Of a DNA stretch of 64,000 nucleotides, positions 20,704 through 32,381 are shown piece by piece. Both the position numbers and the translations under genes were made by a program. This DNA is from Paramarasmius palmivorus. Taxonomy: Eukaryota > Basidiomycota > Agaricomycetes > Agaricales > Marasmiaceae. Location of the stretch: the NCBI GenBank assembly GCA_037176845.1, contig JAYKXP010000001.1:310001-374000 (forward strand), read 5' to 3'. Position 1 is the stretch's first letter. Each line of letters starts with the position of its first letter. A model generated the notes under the pieces. That model was not told where the DNA came from and ran no database searches. It saw nothing but the letters and a program-made list of their open reading frames with translations.

Positions 20704-23700
20704 ATGTAAGTCCAAAGACTCGACTGAATTACCTTCGTTCTGACCAATGTCTAGGGCTATTTCTGTGGTGGTAGACTCGCCTGAGATTTCTCGGGCCAGT
20801 CTACACGTTCGTCTTCCTTGGTATACGTATCTGTATACCCTCCCATTCCTATCCTTGTATCCACTTCTCGCATACGCATACTACGTCAAGTACGACCAAT
20901 GGCTCGTTAGCGAGGAATGGACGTTCCTGGCCTGTGTTAGTCTAGGTGCTGGACATGCTTTGAGTTTCTTAGTGACTCGCTGGAGTACTGGGGCAAAGGC
21001 TTGGATTGAAACACGGAAGGTACGTGATAATGCAAAGTTCTATTCCACCCTGCTAACCAATTTTTCAGGCACGTACTGTTCAGGAAGCAGACTGCATTCG
21101 CATTGTACCGGACGTACACCGAGGTACTGGGGAAATCGTACCACTCATCAAGAAAGAGCCTTTGAACCCCTCTTCCTATACCTTCAACTACCAACGAGAC
21201 ACTTATAGCGTGGTAGACGTTTCGCCTTCTCAAGACGAAATCACGTTCACAAAACTCCCGTATCCTTCCTCTGGCAAACCTCCCATCAGTGTATTCCTAA
21301 AACCAAAGGCCGTTCCTGGACGCAAATCTCAATTCGGACTAACGTCGCAAGAGACGCAACAGCTAGAAGAGTTATATGGCCTCAACGAATTCAACATTCC
21401 GATCCCCTCCTTCACGGAACTATTCTCGGAACATGCAACAGCGCCCTTTTTCGTCTTCCAGGTACGCCGCGTCCTTTCTTCCACGTCATAAAGCAGCCAG
21501 GTTAAGTTCACTCTGCTCTAGGTATTCTGCGTCGCGCTATGGTGCTTGGACGAGTACTGGTACTACAGCTTATTCACCCTCTTCATGTTAATTGTGTTTG
21601 AGTGCACTGTCGTCTGGCAGGTACGGATGTTGCGCGCTGTCAGTTCATCAAGTAAACTAACGACCCGTAGCGCGTTCGTACTCTCACTGAATTCCGCACA
21701 ATGTCCGTCAAGCCATATGACTTGAATGTTTACCGAGATGGGAAGTGGGAAAAGATTCGCAGCGACAAGCTACTTCCCGGAGACGTCGTCAGCGTCAAGC
21801 GTCAAGAAAGCCATCACCGACAGCCCCCTTCTCAGACTACTAACGGAGCGGCGAACAATGGGAAGCAACAGCAACAGCATCCAGACGAAGAAACAACTGT
21901 CCCTGCTGACATTCTCTTGCTCCATGGTCAGGTCATCGTAAACGAAGCCATGTTATCCGGAGAAAGCACACCTCTTGTCAAGGAAGGCGCAGACCTCTTG
22001 ATTGATGAGCAGGCTCATGGTGTGGGATTGGATGTGGATGGGGCACACAAAGGTGTCGTTGTCTTCAGTGGTACAAAGATACTCCAGGCTACGGGGAGCT
22101 CCAACGGTGTGTCATAAACCTTTTTACCAGGTCAAACTTGCAACTCAGCCTTACCAACAGTATCCGATGGTGTGCCGGAACCTCCCTTGAAAACTCCCGA
22201 TGGTGGATGCCTTGGTGTCGTGTTGCGTACAGGCTTTGGGACTGCTCAAGGACAGCTGGTATGTAATGACTACTGACTATGCTTTTTGCCGCTGATACAC
22301 CGCTCTTCTGACAGGTTCGGACAATGATTTTCTCAACCGAGCGTGTTTCAGCGAACAACCTGGAATCCTTCTTGTTCATTGGCTTCCTCCTAATATTCGC
22401 GATTGCTGCAAGCGCCTACGTCTGGACCAAAGGTCTCATATTTCCATTGAGTTCGAATTGCGATTATACTCATGCTTACTAGGTATCGAACGTGATCTCA
22501 AGAAGAGCAAGCTTCTCTTAGACTGTGTTCTAATCATCACATCCGTCGTTCCACCCGAACTACCCATGGAATTATCATTGGCAGTCAACGCAAGTCTTGT
22601 GGCCCTTAGCAAGTTTGGTAGGAGATAGCTGATTGTCATCCCTGACTTCTCTCACAATGATTCCTTTAGCAATCTTTTGCACCGAGCCCTTCAGGATTCC
22701 ATCTGCTGGTCGAGTAGATGTCTGCTGCTTTGACAAGACGGGAACAATCACGGCAGAGAACTTGGTGTTGGAAGGCGTGACCGGCGTCAAGTGGGTGCCA
22801 TGTTTTTGTTTATGTGTATCCTGTTGGATGCTAACATTTGTAAAGCCCTCAGGATCCCCATCAACTCGTCAACGTGAAGGAGGTTTCGCGTGAAACAACG
22901 TTGTGCCTCGCAGCTGCACACGCTCTAGTCCGTATCGATGATGGTACCATCGTTGGTGATCCTATGGAGAAGACGACTTTGGAGAATCTGGAATGGGGTG
23001 TTGGGAAAGGTGACACAATCACCCCATTAAATCCCAAGAGTCCCCACAGGGCCACGATCACTGTCAGGAGAAGATTCCAGTTCAGCTCTGCGTTGAAGAG
23101 GATGTCCACCGTGTCGTCCCTTCAGACGCATGGATCCGGTGTACGCACATTGGTTGCTGTGAAGGGTGCTCCGGAAACTATCAAGACAATGTTGGCTGCC
23201 TTGCCGCTTGGATACGACGACATTTACAAGGGCTATACAAGGATGGGAAGTCGAGTCTTGGCTCTTGCCGTCAAAGAGATGGATGCTATGGGGGGTGATC
23301 AGGTAAGACTTAAAAAGGATTCCTTCAGACGACGGTCACTCACCCTGCAATAGATCAACAAACTTCCGAGAGATGCATTCGAAAGTAACTTGAACTTTGC
23401 GGGTTTCCTAGTTTTCCATTGTCCCCTGAAAGCGGATGCTGTCGACACATTGAAAATGTTGGCAGACTCCTCGCACCGTGTATGTCTTTTCTCTGTGTTG
23501 TAATATCATCGCTGAATCATCACTAGTGTATCATGATTACCGGCGACAACCCACTGACTGCTGTTCATGTCGCTAAAACTGTTGAAATTGTTGATCGTGA
23601 GGTTCTAATCTTGGATCTCAGGGAGAATGCAACGAACGAACGTGGTGTGTTCTGCTTTATTGCATGATCAATAAGTGATGCTCACATCCCTCCAGACCTA

Positions 23701-25477
23701 GTTTGGCGTACTGTCGACGAACGCAAAGTTATACCCGTCAATCCAGAGGAGCCTATCGACACGTCGCTATTTGACGAGTACGATATCTGTATCACCGGTG
23801 CAGCCATGAAACAATTCGAGTCACGACCTTCTTGGAATGACCTCGTGCAGAATACGTGGGTTTACGCGCGAGTTTCACCAGCCCAGAAAGAATACATCCT
23901 TACAACACTCAAATCGAATGGATATGTTACCCTGATGGCAGGCGACGGGACCAATGATGTAGGAGCACTCAAACAGGCACATATCGGCGTTGCCCTTCTT
24001 GATGGTACTCCGGAAGATCTTCAGAAGATTGCAGAACGCCAAAAGATAGAAAGAATCAAGAACGTCTATGAAAGTCAGCTCAAGATTTCGGCGCGATTCA
24101 ACCAACCTCCACCTCCCGTACCGCCTGCCATCGCGCATCTGTTCCCAGACGCAGTGCAAGCACAACAAAGAGCGGCCGCAGACCAAATGGCAGCCCGGAG
24201 ACAAAATCCAATGGAGAAGGTACGACCTTTGCTGTGTTTGGTTGGAGCAATCCTCACCTTTGCGGTTTCAGTTCGATTTAGCATCTATCACCGACAAGTT
24301 GGCCGAAATGGAAGGTGAAGATGAAGTCCCAAAAATCAAACTTGGAGATGCCTCCTGTGCTGCTCCCTTCACATCTAAACTTTCTCATGTTGCTGCCGGT
24401 GAGTGGGCTGTTTCATTACGCTGCATAATTCTACTGACATTCTATCTCTTTCTCAAGTCACCCATATTATTCGACAGGGACGTTGCACATTAGTTGCTAC
24501 CATTCAGATGTACAAGATTCTGGCCTTGAACTGCCTGATTACTGCGTACAGCTTAAGCGTGCAATATCTGCAGGGAATCAAGTTCGGCGATTACCAGGTA
24601 ACGATTACTGGTATGCTTATGTCGGTTTGCTTCCTGTGTATTTCGCGCGCTAAGGTAAGATAGCTTTCGTGGCTCATTTCACTCGTGGCATTTACTCACC
24701 CTTCACAGCCCGTAGAGAAGCTGTCGCGTGAGAGGCCATTGGGCAATATCTTCAACTTCTATGTGCTTCTCTCTGTCTTACTACAGTTTGCGCTACACAT
24801 TGCAACACTAGTGTATATCACTGCACTGTCGCAGTCGATTGATCCGTAAGTCTTTCCTGCTGCTATTCCAGCGACATGGAACTCACCATATCCATTTGAC
24901 TAGTCCTGGGCCTATTGATTTGGAAGCGAAATTTGAACCCAGCCTATTGAATACTGCGATTTACCTGCTGGGCTTACAGCAACAGGTTTCAACATTTGCC
25001 ATCAACTTCCAGGTAACTCAAAAGATGCAAGTTTACCTTCTGCTCCTGTCACTCAACGATATCCTTTTAGGGCCGTCCTTTCCGTGAGGGCATACGCGAA
25101 AATCCCACTCTTTACTGGGGCTTGGTCGGCGCAAGTGCCGTTGCATTCTCTGGCTCAACGGACTTCATGCCAGAACTGAACAGGTGGTTACAGATAGTGG
25201 AAATGACCGACTCGGTAGGTTTCCAACTTTGTATTTCGATGCCGCTAGTACTAAATCTCTGTTCCTCTTATAGTTCAAGTTCAAGCTTACAGCAAGTATG
25301 ATTGTTGACTTTGCGGGCTGTTGGGTCATCGAAGTCGTATGCAAGTATCTCTTCGCGGATTTGGAACCTAAGCCAATGGTCACCCGTGGTCGGGAACGAA
25401 GGGAAGCGAGGAGAGCGCAAGAGCAGCGTGAACGACGCGAGAGCGAAGCAGCTACCGTAGAAAAGAAGGCTCAATGA
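20704..25477 (+). CDS. SPF1: P5A-type ATPase, ER transmembrane-helix dislocase Spf1/ATP13A1
   Basis: ER-membrane P-type ATPase that removes mislocalised tail-anchored and moderately hydrophobic helices. Translation across roughly 16 short introns shows the P5A-specific N-terminus ([20 protein letters not shown]), the actuator motif [11 protein letters not shown], the M4 segment [16 protein letters not shown], the phosphorylation motif [20 protein letters not shown], the hinge motif [18 protein letters not shown], and C-terminal TM helices followed by a charged tail ending EKKAQ. Total size is near 1,200 aa, as usual. I place the start at AT (20704-20705) joined by a GTAAGT...CTAG intron (20706-20754) to G at 20755. 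The ATG at 20747 lies in the same frame and would give MSR instead of M, so both transcript forms encode nearly the same protein. No frame break found. Confidence 0.95.
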
Positions 25478-25566
25478 GCCACTTTAGAGTACATGTTTCT
25501 TGTTACTATATGTAATGCATAATTCGAAAGGACATGGATGCAACTAAGAGTAATGGTATGAGAGTT

Positions 25567-25580
25567 GGGGTTAGGGTTGG
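25567..25580 (+). promoter_or_regulatory. Telobox-like GGGGTTAGGGTTGG upstream of PRE1
   Basis: A GGTTAGGGTT core lies about 75 bp before the PRE1 start and 90 bp after the SPF1 stop. Two tandem TTAGGG-type units in a promoter can bind Tbf1/Teb1-like Myb factors in fungi. A similar motif in reverse orientation occurs at 58817-58828 before another gene. Inference only. Confidence 0.4.
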
Positions 25581-25650
25581 CCTAGATCACGACTCGGACG
25601 CGCGTCCATCCCTTTACACAACCACCCATCTACACTAAATTTTGACCCTC

Positions 25651-26348
25651 ATGGAGTGTTCATTCGCGCTGATAGGCAAAGGATATGTGATAGTCGCTGC
25701 AGATACCACATCTGCACGCTCTATTGTCAAGATGAAGGTCGACGAAGACAAAATCAAGAACCTCAGCTCTCATCTACTCATGGCATATTCTGGCGAACCA
25801 GGTGCGTAACTATATTGTTCTTTCCTAATAATATTTCTAATTGTTATCCCTTCTCAAGGTGATACCATTCAGTTCGCCGAATATGTTGAAAGAAACATTC
25901 GTCTCTTCCAAATCCGAAATAACTACCCTCTTCGACCATCAGCAGCAGTCTCATGGATTCGTCGGTCGCTAGCGCAGTCGCTTCGTTCAAGGAAACCATA
26001 CGCAGTCAACCTTCTCGTTGGAGGTTACGATACCGCATCAGAAGAGCCCCACCTTTACTGGGTGGATTATCTTGGAACAGCGACGGAGGTGCCATTCGCT
26101 GCCCATGGATATGGAAGCTACTTTGCCTTGAGTTTGCTCGACAGGTGAGAATATATCACGCTCCATCTCGCCTCGTTTTGTCTGACTTCTTTGTTGCTAG
26201 ATACCACGATCCTAATGCTTCTCTGGAAGAGGGTCTAGCTACCTTGAAGCGCTGCATTGACGAGGTAGCCAAGAGGTTGATTGTGAGTCCAGGAAAGTAC
26301 AAGGTCAAGGTGGTGGACAAGGATGGGACGCGTGAAGTAGAGTTGTAA
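25651..26348 (+). CDS. PRE1: 20S proteasome subunit beta4 (Pre1/PSMB2)
   Basis: Structural, non-catalytic beta-ring subunit of the 20S proteasome. Three exons, 25651-25801, 25859-26144 and 26201-26348, join in frame to 194 aa, the normal length. Recognisable segments are GDTIQFAEYVERNIRLFQIR, NLLVGGYDTASEEPHLYWVD, GTATEVPFAAHGYGSYF, RYHDPNASLEEGL and the C-terminal KVVDKDGTREVEL. As in other beta4 subunits there is no propeptide with an N-terminal catalytic Thr. The neighbouring telobox-like motif may drive expression. It is transcribed in the same direction as SPF1 with 173 bp between them. Confidence 0.95.
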
Positions 26349-26572
26349 TTTCTTGCAGACAGAGTCCAAATTGTAGTGTATTATTCCCACTTCGGCGGTC
26401 GATGACATGGATATTCGACTCACACCACAGTATACCGCATAAAAGAACCTCCACGAGTACATATATATGGCATAAGTATACATAGCAATACGGAAGCATA
26501 ACAACTTGTCCTCATGGTGGACATAGAAATAGTGATAATCATAAATAGTGATAGCCAAATCCTCCTGTGGAT

Positions 26573-27563
26573 TTACTTGTAGGCTTGGATCAACCATCCC
26601 TTGTCTTTTTGCTGCTGTGTAAGGGCCTTCAAAACACTCTTATCGTACGGCGCTAGGTCTTTCGTGGTGACGATACGGTCCTTGAGGGACCCGGTAAGTA
26701 CATGAACGGGCACACCGCGGTCGTTTGATATTCCCTGTCGAAAGATATGGAATACGCTGAAACAAAAGCATGGTCCTGATCTCACCTGAATCTGAGCAAT
26801 AGCCCACACATAATCCGAGTTGATCTTGAAGCGCGCTAGAACGTATGTCTAGAGAATAGCATGGCAGCAGAGTTGAATACTTCCTAATTCCCGCCACAAA
26901 TCAACTCACAGGTCCTGATTCTGTATTGCTCCACACAGGTGCTATTTCCCCAGCATCGGGATCAAATTCACCAAGCCTCCAGTTTCCTTCCCATGGCTGG
27001 AAGTATTTCACATTATATAGACGCTCTGAGCGCCCTTGCTGGTTTTGGGAGGGGTGTGGAGGCCTGCCCTTCACAAATGATTATCTTTCAGCGATCGATC
27101 AACGATAAAGACGTATTAAACGCACGACAGAGTCCTTCGGGAGCATAGGGTACATGACTTCGCCATACAACCAGCCAGACCAGGGCTTCTTAGGACTTCG
27201 GACACGCACAACGTGTCCAATCTACATTCAGTGAGTATGTTATTGTCAAAAAAGGCTTTTTTAGCTCACCTTGAAATATGTAAAGTCTGGTAGAGGTGCG
27301 ATTGGAGCAGGGCGACGGGTTTTTGTTGCAGCGTGTCCAGCGACCGTTTCACCACGAGGCGTTCGCGAGCTTGAGCTGCTCTGACTCTGGGGAAGTCCGG
27401 GGAGGCCTCGAGACTGACTGAATGCTTGATTCTGCGTCGCATACCATGGCACAGGCTGACCAGGAGCCACCTGGATCTTAGTGGTGTAAGCTGGGTGCTG
27501 GGGACCTGGAGGATATGAGGGTGAGGGAGGGTGAATGTACCCCTCAGGATACCAATGTGCCAT
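26573..27563 (-). CDS. Unknown protein with Pro/Gln-rich N-terminus
   Basis: Not recognised. ATG at 27563 opens a Tyr/Pro/Gln/Ser-rich N-terminal half (begins MAHWYPEGYIHPPSPSYPPG). After an intron at about 27220-27268 a more ordered C-terminal part follows: IGHVVRVRSPKKPWSGWLYG, NVKYFQPWEGNWRLGEFDPD, VLARFKINSDYVWAIAQIQ, GISNDRGVPVHVLTGSLKDR, ending in DKGWLIQAYK. The VRVRSPKKPWSGWLYGEV stretch is reminiscent of a small beta-barrel (SH3- or tudor-like) reader, but this is only a shape impression. Four or five exons; the third and fourth joins are not fully certain. Low-complexity N-termini of this type are common in transcription or RNA-associated proteins. Confidence 0.6.
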
Positions 27564-28401
27564 TGTTGAGTGGGTTTGCGTTGAGGTATCGATCGAATCG
27601 ATGCTGCCCGGTATTTATGCCCGCATGCTTTGACCATGATCGTTGTGAAACGTGCTGGTTCTTGCAGTGAGAATACCGAATGAGTCGTGGTACTCATTGT
27701 CCTCCTAGTTCTAGAATATCCAATTCCACCCAAGTGCATCATAATTTCCAGTTATAGCGAAACGCAGACGGGGAAACACAGACATAGATGCCAAAAGAAG
27801 GTGACAATGGAACACAGCAATGTTTCTGCCACAGGGTCGAAAATGCCAGGCCACTTTCCAAAAGAATATCATATTTTGTCGCGATATCAGGACAGTTTGC
27901 TCGAGGTATGCAGTCGATTGAGCGCTCAGTGCAGGAGGCAGGCTGCCTTGCAGGTGCGCGCAAGGAGATGTTGATGGTTCGAGAAAAAAAATTAACGGGC
28001 GCTTACTTATGGCTCAGGGAAAGTGACGCGCAAAAAGTTCGGCCACTAATCCAAGCATATAACAATGTATAAGATTCTTGCACAAGATTGGCTTGCGCAA
28101 ACGATTTGGGAGCTATAAGTCCCTGTTCCTTGCGTCGACTAGAACTCGTGTAGCAGTCTCAGGCACGTTCAAATCCAAACCTGATTCCAGTGGAGCGTCA
28201 ACTGCTCTTTTTCGCAAGTTAAGTACTATCTTTCCTCACGGATTTTATGTTATTTGACTATCATTAAAGCATACAGAATCATCCAAATATGATCTAGCAC
28301 CTCACCGTACATACTGTAGAATCATCCACGACGATTAGGTACTTCCATATACAAGTAAACATAATCTGGGTATAAACGGGCGTAAAAAATTGAGGGTGAA
28401 T
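27564..28401. other. Intergenic, no supported gene
   Basis: Upstream region of the Pro-rich gene and 3' flank of the CSC1-like gene. Overlapping short frames at 27687-28072 have no features and disagree with each other. I see no RNA gene or repeat. Confidence 0.45.
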
Positions 28402-31400
28402 TCAAGTATCGGTCGTATCCCCGTTTTCATGACGTGACGCGGATCGGGTTGGGAAAGCGCCAGGTATTGCAGGTCTCCGCCTTTCTGGGTGATGGAAATA
28501 CGTTCCGTATCTCGATGTGCGGGATGGACTTGCTGACACCGTCATCGTGTTTGGAGACGTAGTCGAATCGGTAGTCGTACCATTCCCTGCCTGAGATTCG
28601 AAACCAGTCCCGCCAAACCCTGTTAGATCTGTCTGACTTCTGCTTATACTGCGAGGATGAGGTGACCCTGGGCCTAGACTAGCCTGTCTTTGAGGTACAC
28701 CATAATCCTCCACCGTATCATCGCTGTCATCTTCACTCTCAGCACCTAGCCAACCCTCGTCATCTGGAAGAAGCATAATTCCGGTCGCTTCATCGAAGCT
28801 CATGCGATGATTCAAGGCACTAGTGGTCGTATCCGAGCGTCTCATCCCCGACCCTCTTGCATTAGAAGAGGAACGAGAATGCGCGTCTTCCCAGGGGTTC
28901 GTACTCGTGACAGACTCGTCAGCATTACTGGTGTCCATCATATAGTCGCTTCCTCCCGTGACTGTGTTACCATTTGATGTGACAGTAGACAGCGACATTC
29001 GATTCGTTCGACGAATGCTTGGCCGTTTTCGGAGTGTAAGAACAACGGCTTGATTGGGGTCTTTTGGGCTTCGGGAAAGTGCACCGCCGCGTTCACGTTC
29101 GGAGCTGTTACTAAGAGTCTGTCCCTTTTTGAGAGGGAGCCACGGCTCAGGAAGCACGCCTGTGAGGGCAGGATGTCCGTATCTTCTCTTTCCCGTACTA
29201 GTTATTCAGGTAAGGCCCAGTGTTAGGGAAATGAACAATTCAGGAGGACTCACTTCAGTACACCGCTATACCAATTGGCCATCGGCGGTTGGGACTGTTA
29301 CAAACAAGTCAATATCTGAACACAAAGAAACAAGGGTGTGTCATACGTAGTCCGTGCGTTCATCCTCTGGAGCGACATAGAGTGTGTCGTCATTCTGTGC
29401 GTATCTCCTCCGATTTAGATTTCTGCAAAGAAAAAAAATGAGGTTCAACAATGCCAAAGTCTGAACAGTGACTCACGTTTGAGACCAGGTAACAGGGTGA
29501 CCGGTTCGGAGTCGCATAACTTCCTCGCTCTCTTCTCCTCTTTCTACCTCATAGACTGAGCTGAGATTGACGTATTTGCTGAGTGGTGTCAAAAGCTTGC
29601 GGAGATACCAGGTCCATATCAGAGTGACCGCCAACAGTGGCACGATCATGGACGAGAGGACGAAGGCCTTAGACACGAGGAAGAACCCAGTCATGAACAC
29701 CAGAAAGATAAGGATACCCCATATAAGTCGAATGTATGTAATCGGCCAGGCCTGACCTTGCGACTCATAGGGTTTGTAGAACACTGTCGACCACCATCAG
29801 TTTGTAAAAGAAGCAACGAGTCATTATAACGCACCAAAAAGAAGTTTATACTTATAGACCACATATGCCATTCCAAAGTAGATCGCGCCGAAGATTAAAA
29901 TCAATGGTTGTACGACACTGTAGAGTATCGTGATCGTAAACATCAAAATCGCCTGAGGGTACACAACGCCATAGTTGATCATTGGCGGAGCATTCAGTTC
30001 AGCATAGTCTAGCCAAATGTCAAGTCTGAATTCGCTGGAGGGGAACGAAGCATTTACCTCGAGGCGTTCGTGTGTAGAACATTCGCAGCAAGGATTGCGG
30101 AATCAAAACTCCCAAGTTCAGTAGCTGGAGTGGCATAATACCGAGGCCTTGAAGGATAGCGTATGATAAGAAGAAATTCCTAGAAGACGCCTGAGCGAGG
30201 AGCTGACAAATTAGTGAGACCTAGTCCAAATACCTTGCTTTACCACTTTGCAATGCCTTCGCCAGCTTCTCCGGTATTTTCGCAGGGAAATTCGCCAAGT
30301 CTCTCACAAGCGCCCAGTACGGTGCTGACCACTAGAAATATGAATACCACGTTCACGAGGAGGAACAAGTGGTACCTATAGCAAGCTTTAGCTGATGCAA
30401 GTAATAATTGGCTAATGTTCATACTTCTTCATTAGCGAATATTCAACCCAACTCCTGGCACGATAACCCTGGAAGATAGGTAAGAGCTAGCAGTAGAGTA
30501 GCCTTCAGTACATGTCTTCATGTCGAGAAAGAGGAACACACCTTCGAGGAAGAATGGTAACAAGGCGTTCAATGTGATCATCGCAACGGAGGGCAGAGAG
30601 TTTTGCACAATTGCCTGCACTTTTTCGTTCTTATCAATTAACCTTGCAAGCCACGGAAGCGTTCGTTGAATTTCGTCGTAGCTGAGTAAACTAGCCAAAG
30701 CGGTTATAGGGAAGAACCAGGTGAAGAACAAAAGACCCAAGGCACCCAGGACAAGGACATCTCGCACACGAATGGAACTATTCGATGGGGTCATGTTAGA
30801 CCAGACGATATCGCGAGGTTCTGGGGCTGGGTATGTCTTGCACTGGAATGGGTTCGGTGAGTGGGCAGTCTGGAGAGCGATTTGCTATGTTTTACCCTGT
30901 TAGTGGTGATCAAATGTCAAGTAATTGTCACTCACAGCACTAGACATCTTCTCAAAAGTGACAAATGCCACCTGAGTAGCCTTGAACTTGCCCGTCCTCC
31001 TCCGTCTCTTCACCAGCTCGTCAATTTCCCGAAAGCGCTTCTCCAGATATTCCAATGCATCTACTTTGGGTTTGAACCACCCTGGCCTCATTGTCGGTCT
31101 TTTCCTGTGGGGAACTACTAACCGTCCGCGTTGGCTCGGTGTCATTCCACGCTCAACGTCGTCGTCGTCGAACAAAGAGTGCGCAACTGCGCTACTCTCC
31201 GGATCGTATTCTTCCACACTGCTTGGGTTTCCCACGTATGAAACCCAGGCATTTTCCAACTCCAAAAGCGCTTGTGTCCTCTTGTCCAACAATTTCTTTA
31301 GACTCCCCACTTCACGCACGATGCTAACGCTCTCGACAGCCAGGTCCATGTTTTCAAAGTATTCAGCCAATGGTCGTTCTCCTTGAAGATGCCTCGGAAG

Positions 31401-32368
31401 GTTGGTGATGAGAATGGTACGAGCGGGAATGGAATGCACCAACTCTAACGAAAAGAGCTGTCTGGTGCGAATGAAGCGGCGGTAATTCTTGTAGATGAAG
31501 TAGAGGGCGAATGATAGTGAACATATAGGTGAAGACGAAATGTACGGTAAGATAGGTGGTTGCGTCGGTGAAGAGACCAAGCCAACTGTCGTCAGATGGA
31601 ATTGTGGAATTTGAGGGGGGTAGCAGGCGTCGACTTGAGCTCAGTGGATTCTGATAGAAAGCACTTGAAGAGATCATTGCTGTCCAGTCAGTGTCATTTC
31701 CATCTCCAGGCCAATCGGGGTCCCAATCTGGATCATCCAGCAGTTTCTTGTTGTGCTACAAGGAGATCAATAAGGAAGAAGGCACAGAACATTACTGTCA
31801 CTCACTGTCCAATTTATGGGCATCAGAATGGCTAAAGCAAAGAACGAGCAAACGGAGAACAGGTAGAAAGACATCTTGAAGAAATTGAGAAGCTAGACAA
31901 GGCCTAATTACCAACTTGTTGAACAAATAAGGAGTAATCACTTACCACTGCAGCATCCAGCCCAACAATCTGTAATACCGTGAATTCGGAGGTCCTGATT
32001 GTGGGGAGAATCCACCCAAAGAACGCTTGATGTGCGTGCGCCTCGTGTGGTGAGAATCCTATGATGTCGAGTGAGCATCCAATTATGGCCCCTTGGTAGA
32101 ATTGCCTGACCCTTCAGTTTCGTCCTTGGCGCAAATATAAGAGGGTACCTGGTCCGCGAATACGAGAATATAAGGAATGATGTGAGGCCTATTGAGCCAG
32201 AAAGGAGTAGCTGAGTGCTGAACCACGGCCCCTCGAACTTGACTGTGAAGAAATTTCAGTTCCTTGGATGAAAGACGAAGGTAATTACTGACGAGTCGGA
32301 GGTGTTCCAGGTGGCAAGTCGGGATTGTCACCATCGCCGAGCAAGAAATTGAAGAACGAGGACAGCAT
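28402..32368 (-). CDS. CSC1/TMEM63-family (OSCA-like, DUF221) channel or phospholipid scramblase
   Basis: Members are plasma-membrane or vacuolar osmosensitive cation channels related to anoctamins and TMC proteins. Many exons on the minus strand read: ATG at 32368 (MLSSFFNFLLGDG), a first TM, GFSPHEAHAHQAFFGWILPT (typical N-terminal region), MSFYLFSVCSFFALAILMPI, a cytosolic RRM-like domain (RTILITNLPRHLQGERPLAE), AFVTFEKMSSA, then the conserved core from MTPSNSSIRVRDVLVLGALG through several TM helices (LPSVAMITLNALLPFFLEGV), and a long Ser/Thr-rich, acidic cytosolic tail ending ENGDTTDT. The tail carries many SP/TP and RS motifs, suggesting phosphorylation. Introns are about 50 nt. The gene is head-to-head with MRF1 with 13 bp between start codons. 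Confidence 0.9.
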
Positions 32369-32381
32369 CTGGTCGCTGTCT
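32369..32381. promoter_or_regulatory. 13 bp spacer between divergent start codons (CSC1-like / MRF1)
   Basis: ATG at 32368 (minus) and ATG at 32382 (plus) leave only 13 bp. The 5' UTRs and promoters of the two genes must therefore overlap the neighbour's coding sequence, unless the true MRF1 start is further downstream. The next candidate, at about 32439, begins [15 protein letters not shown], a good mitochondrial presequence, but in another frame. Confidence 0.5.
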
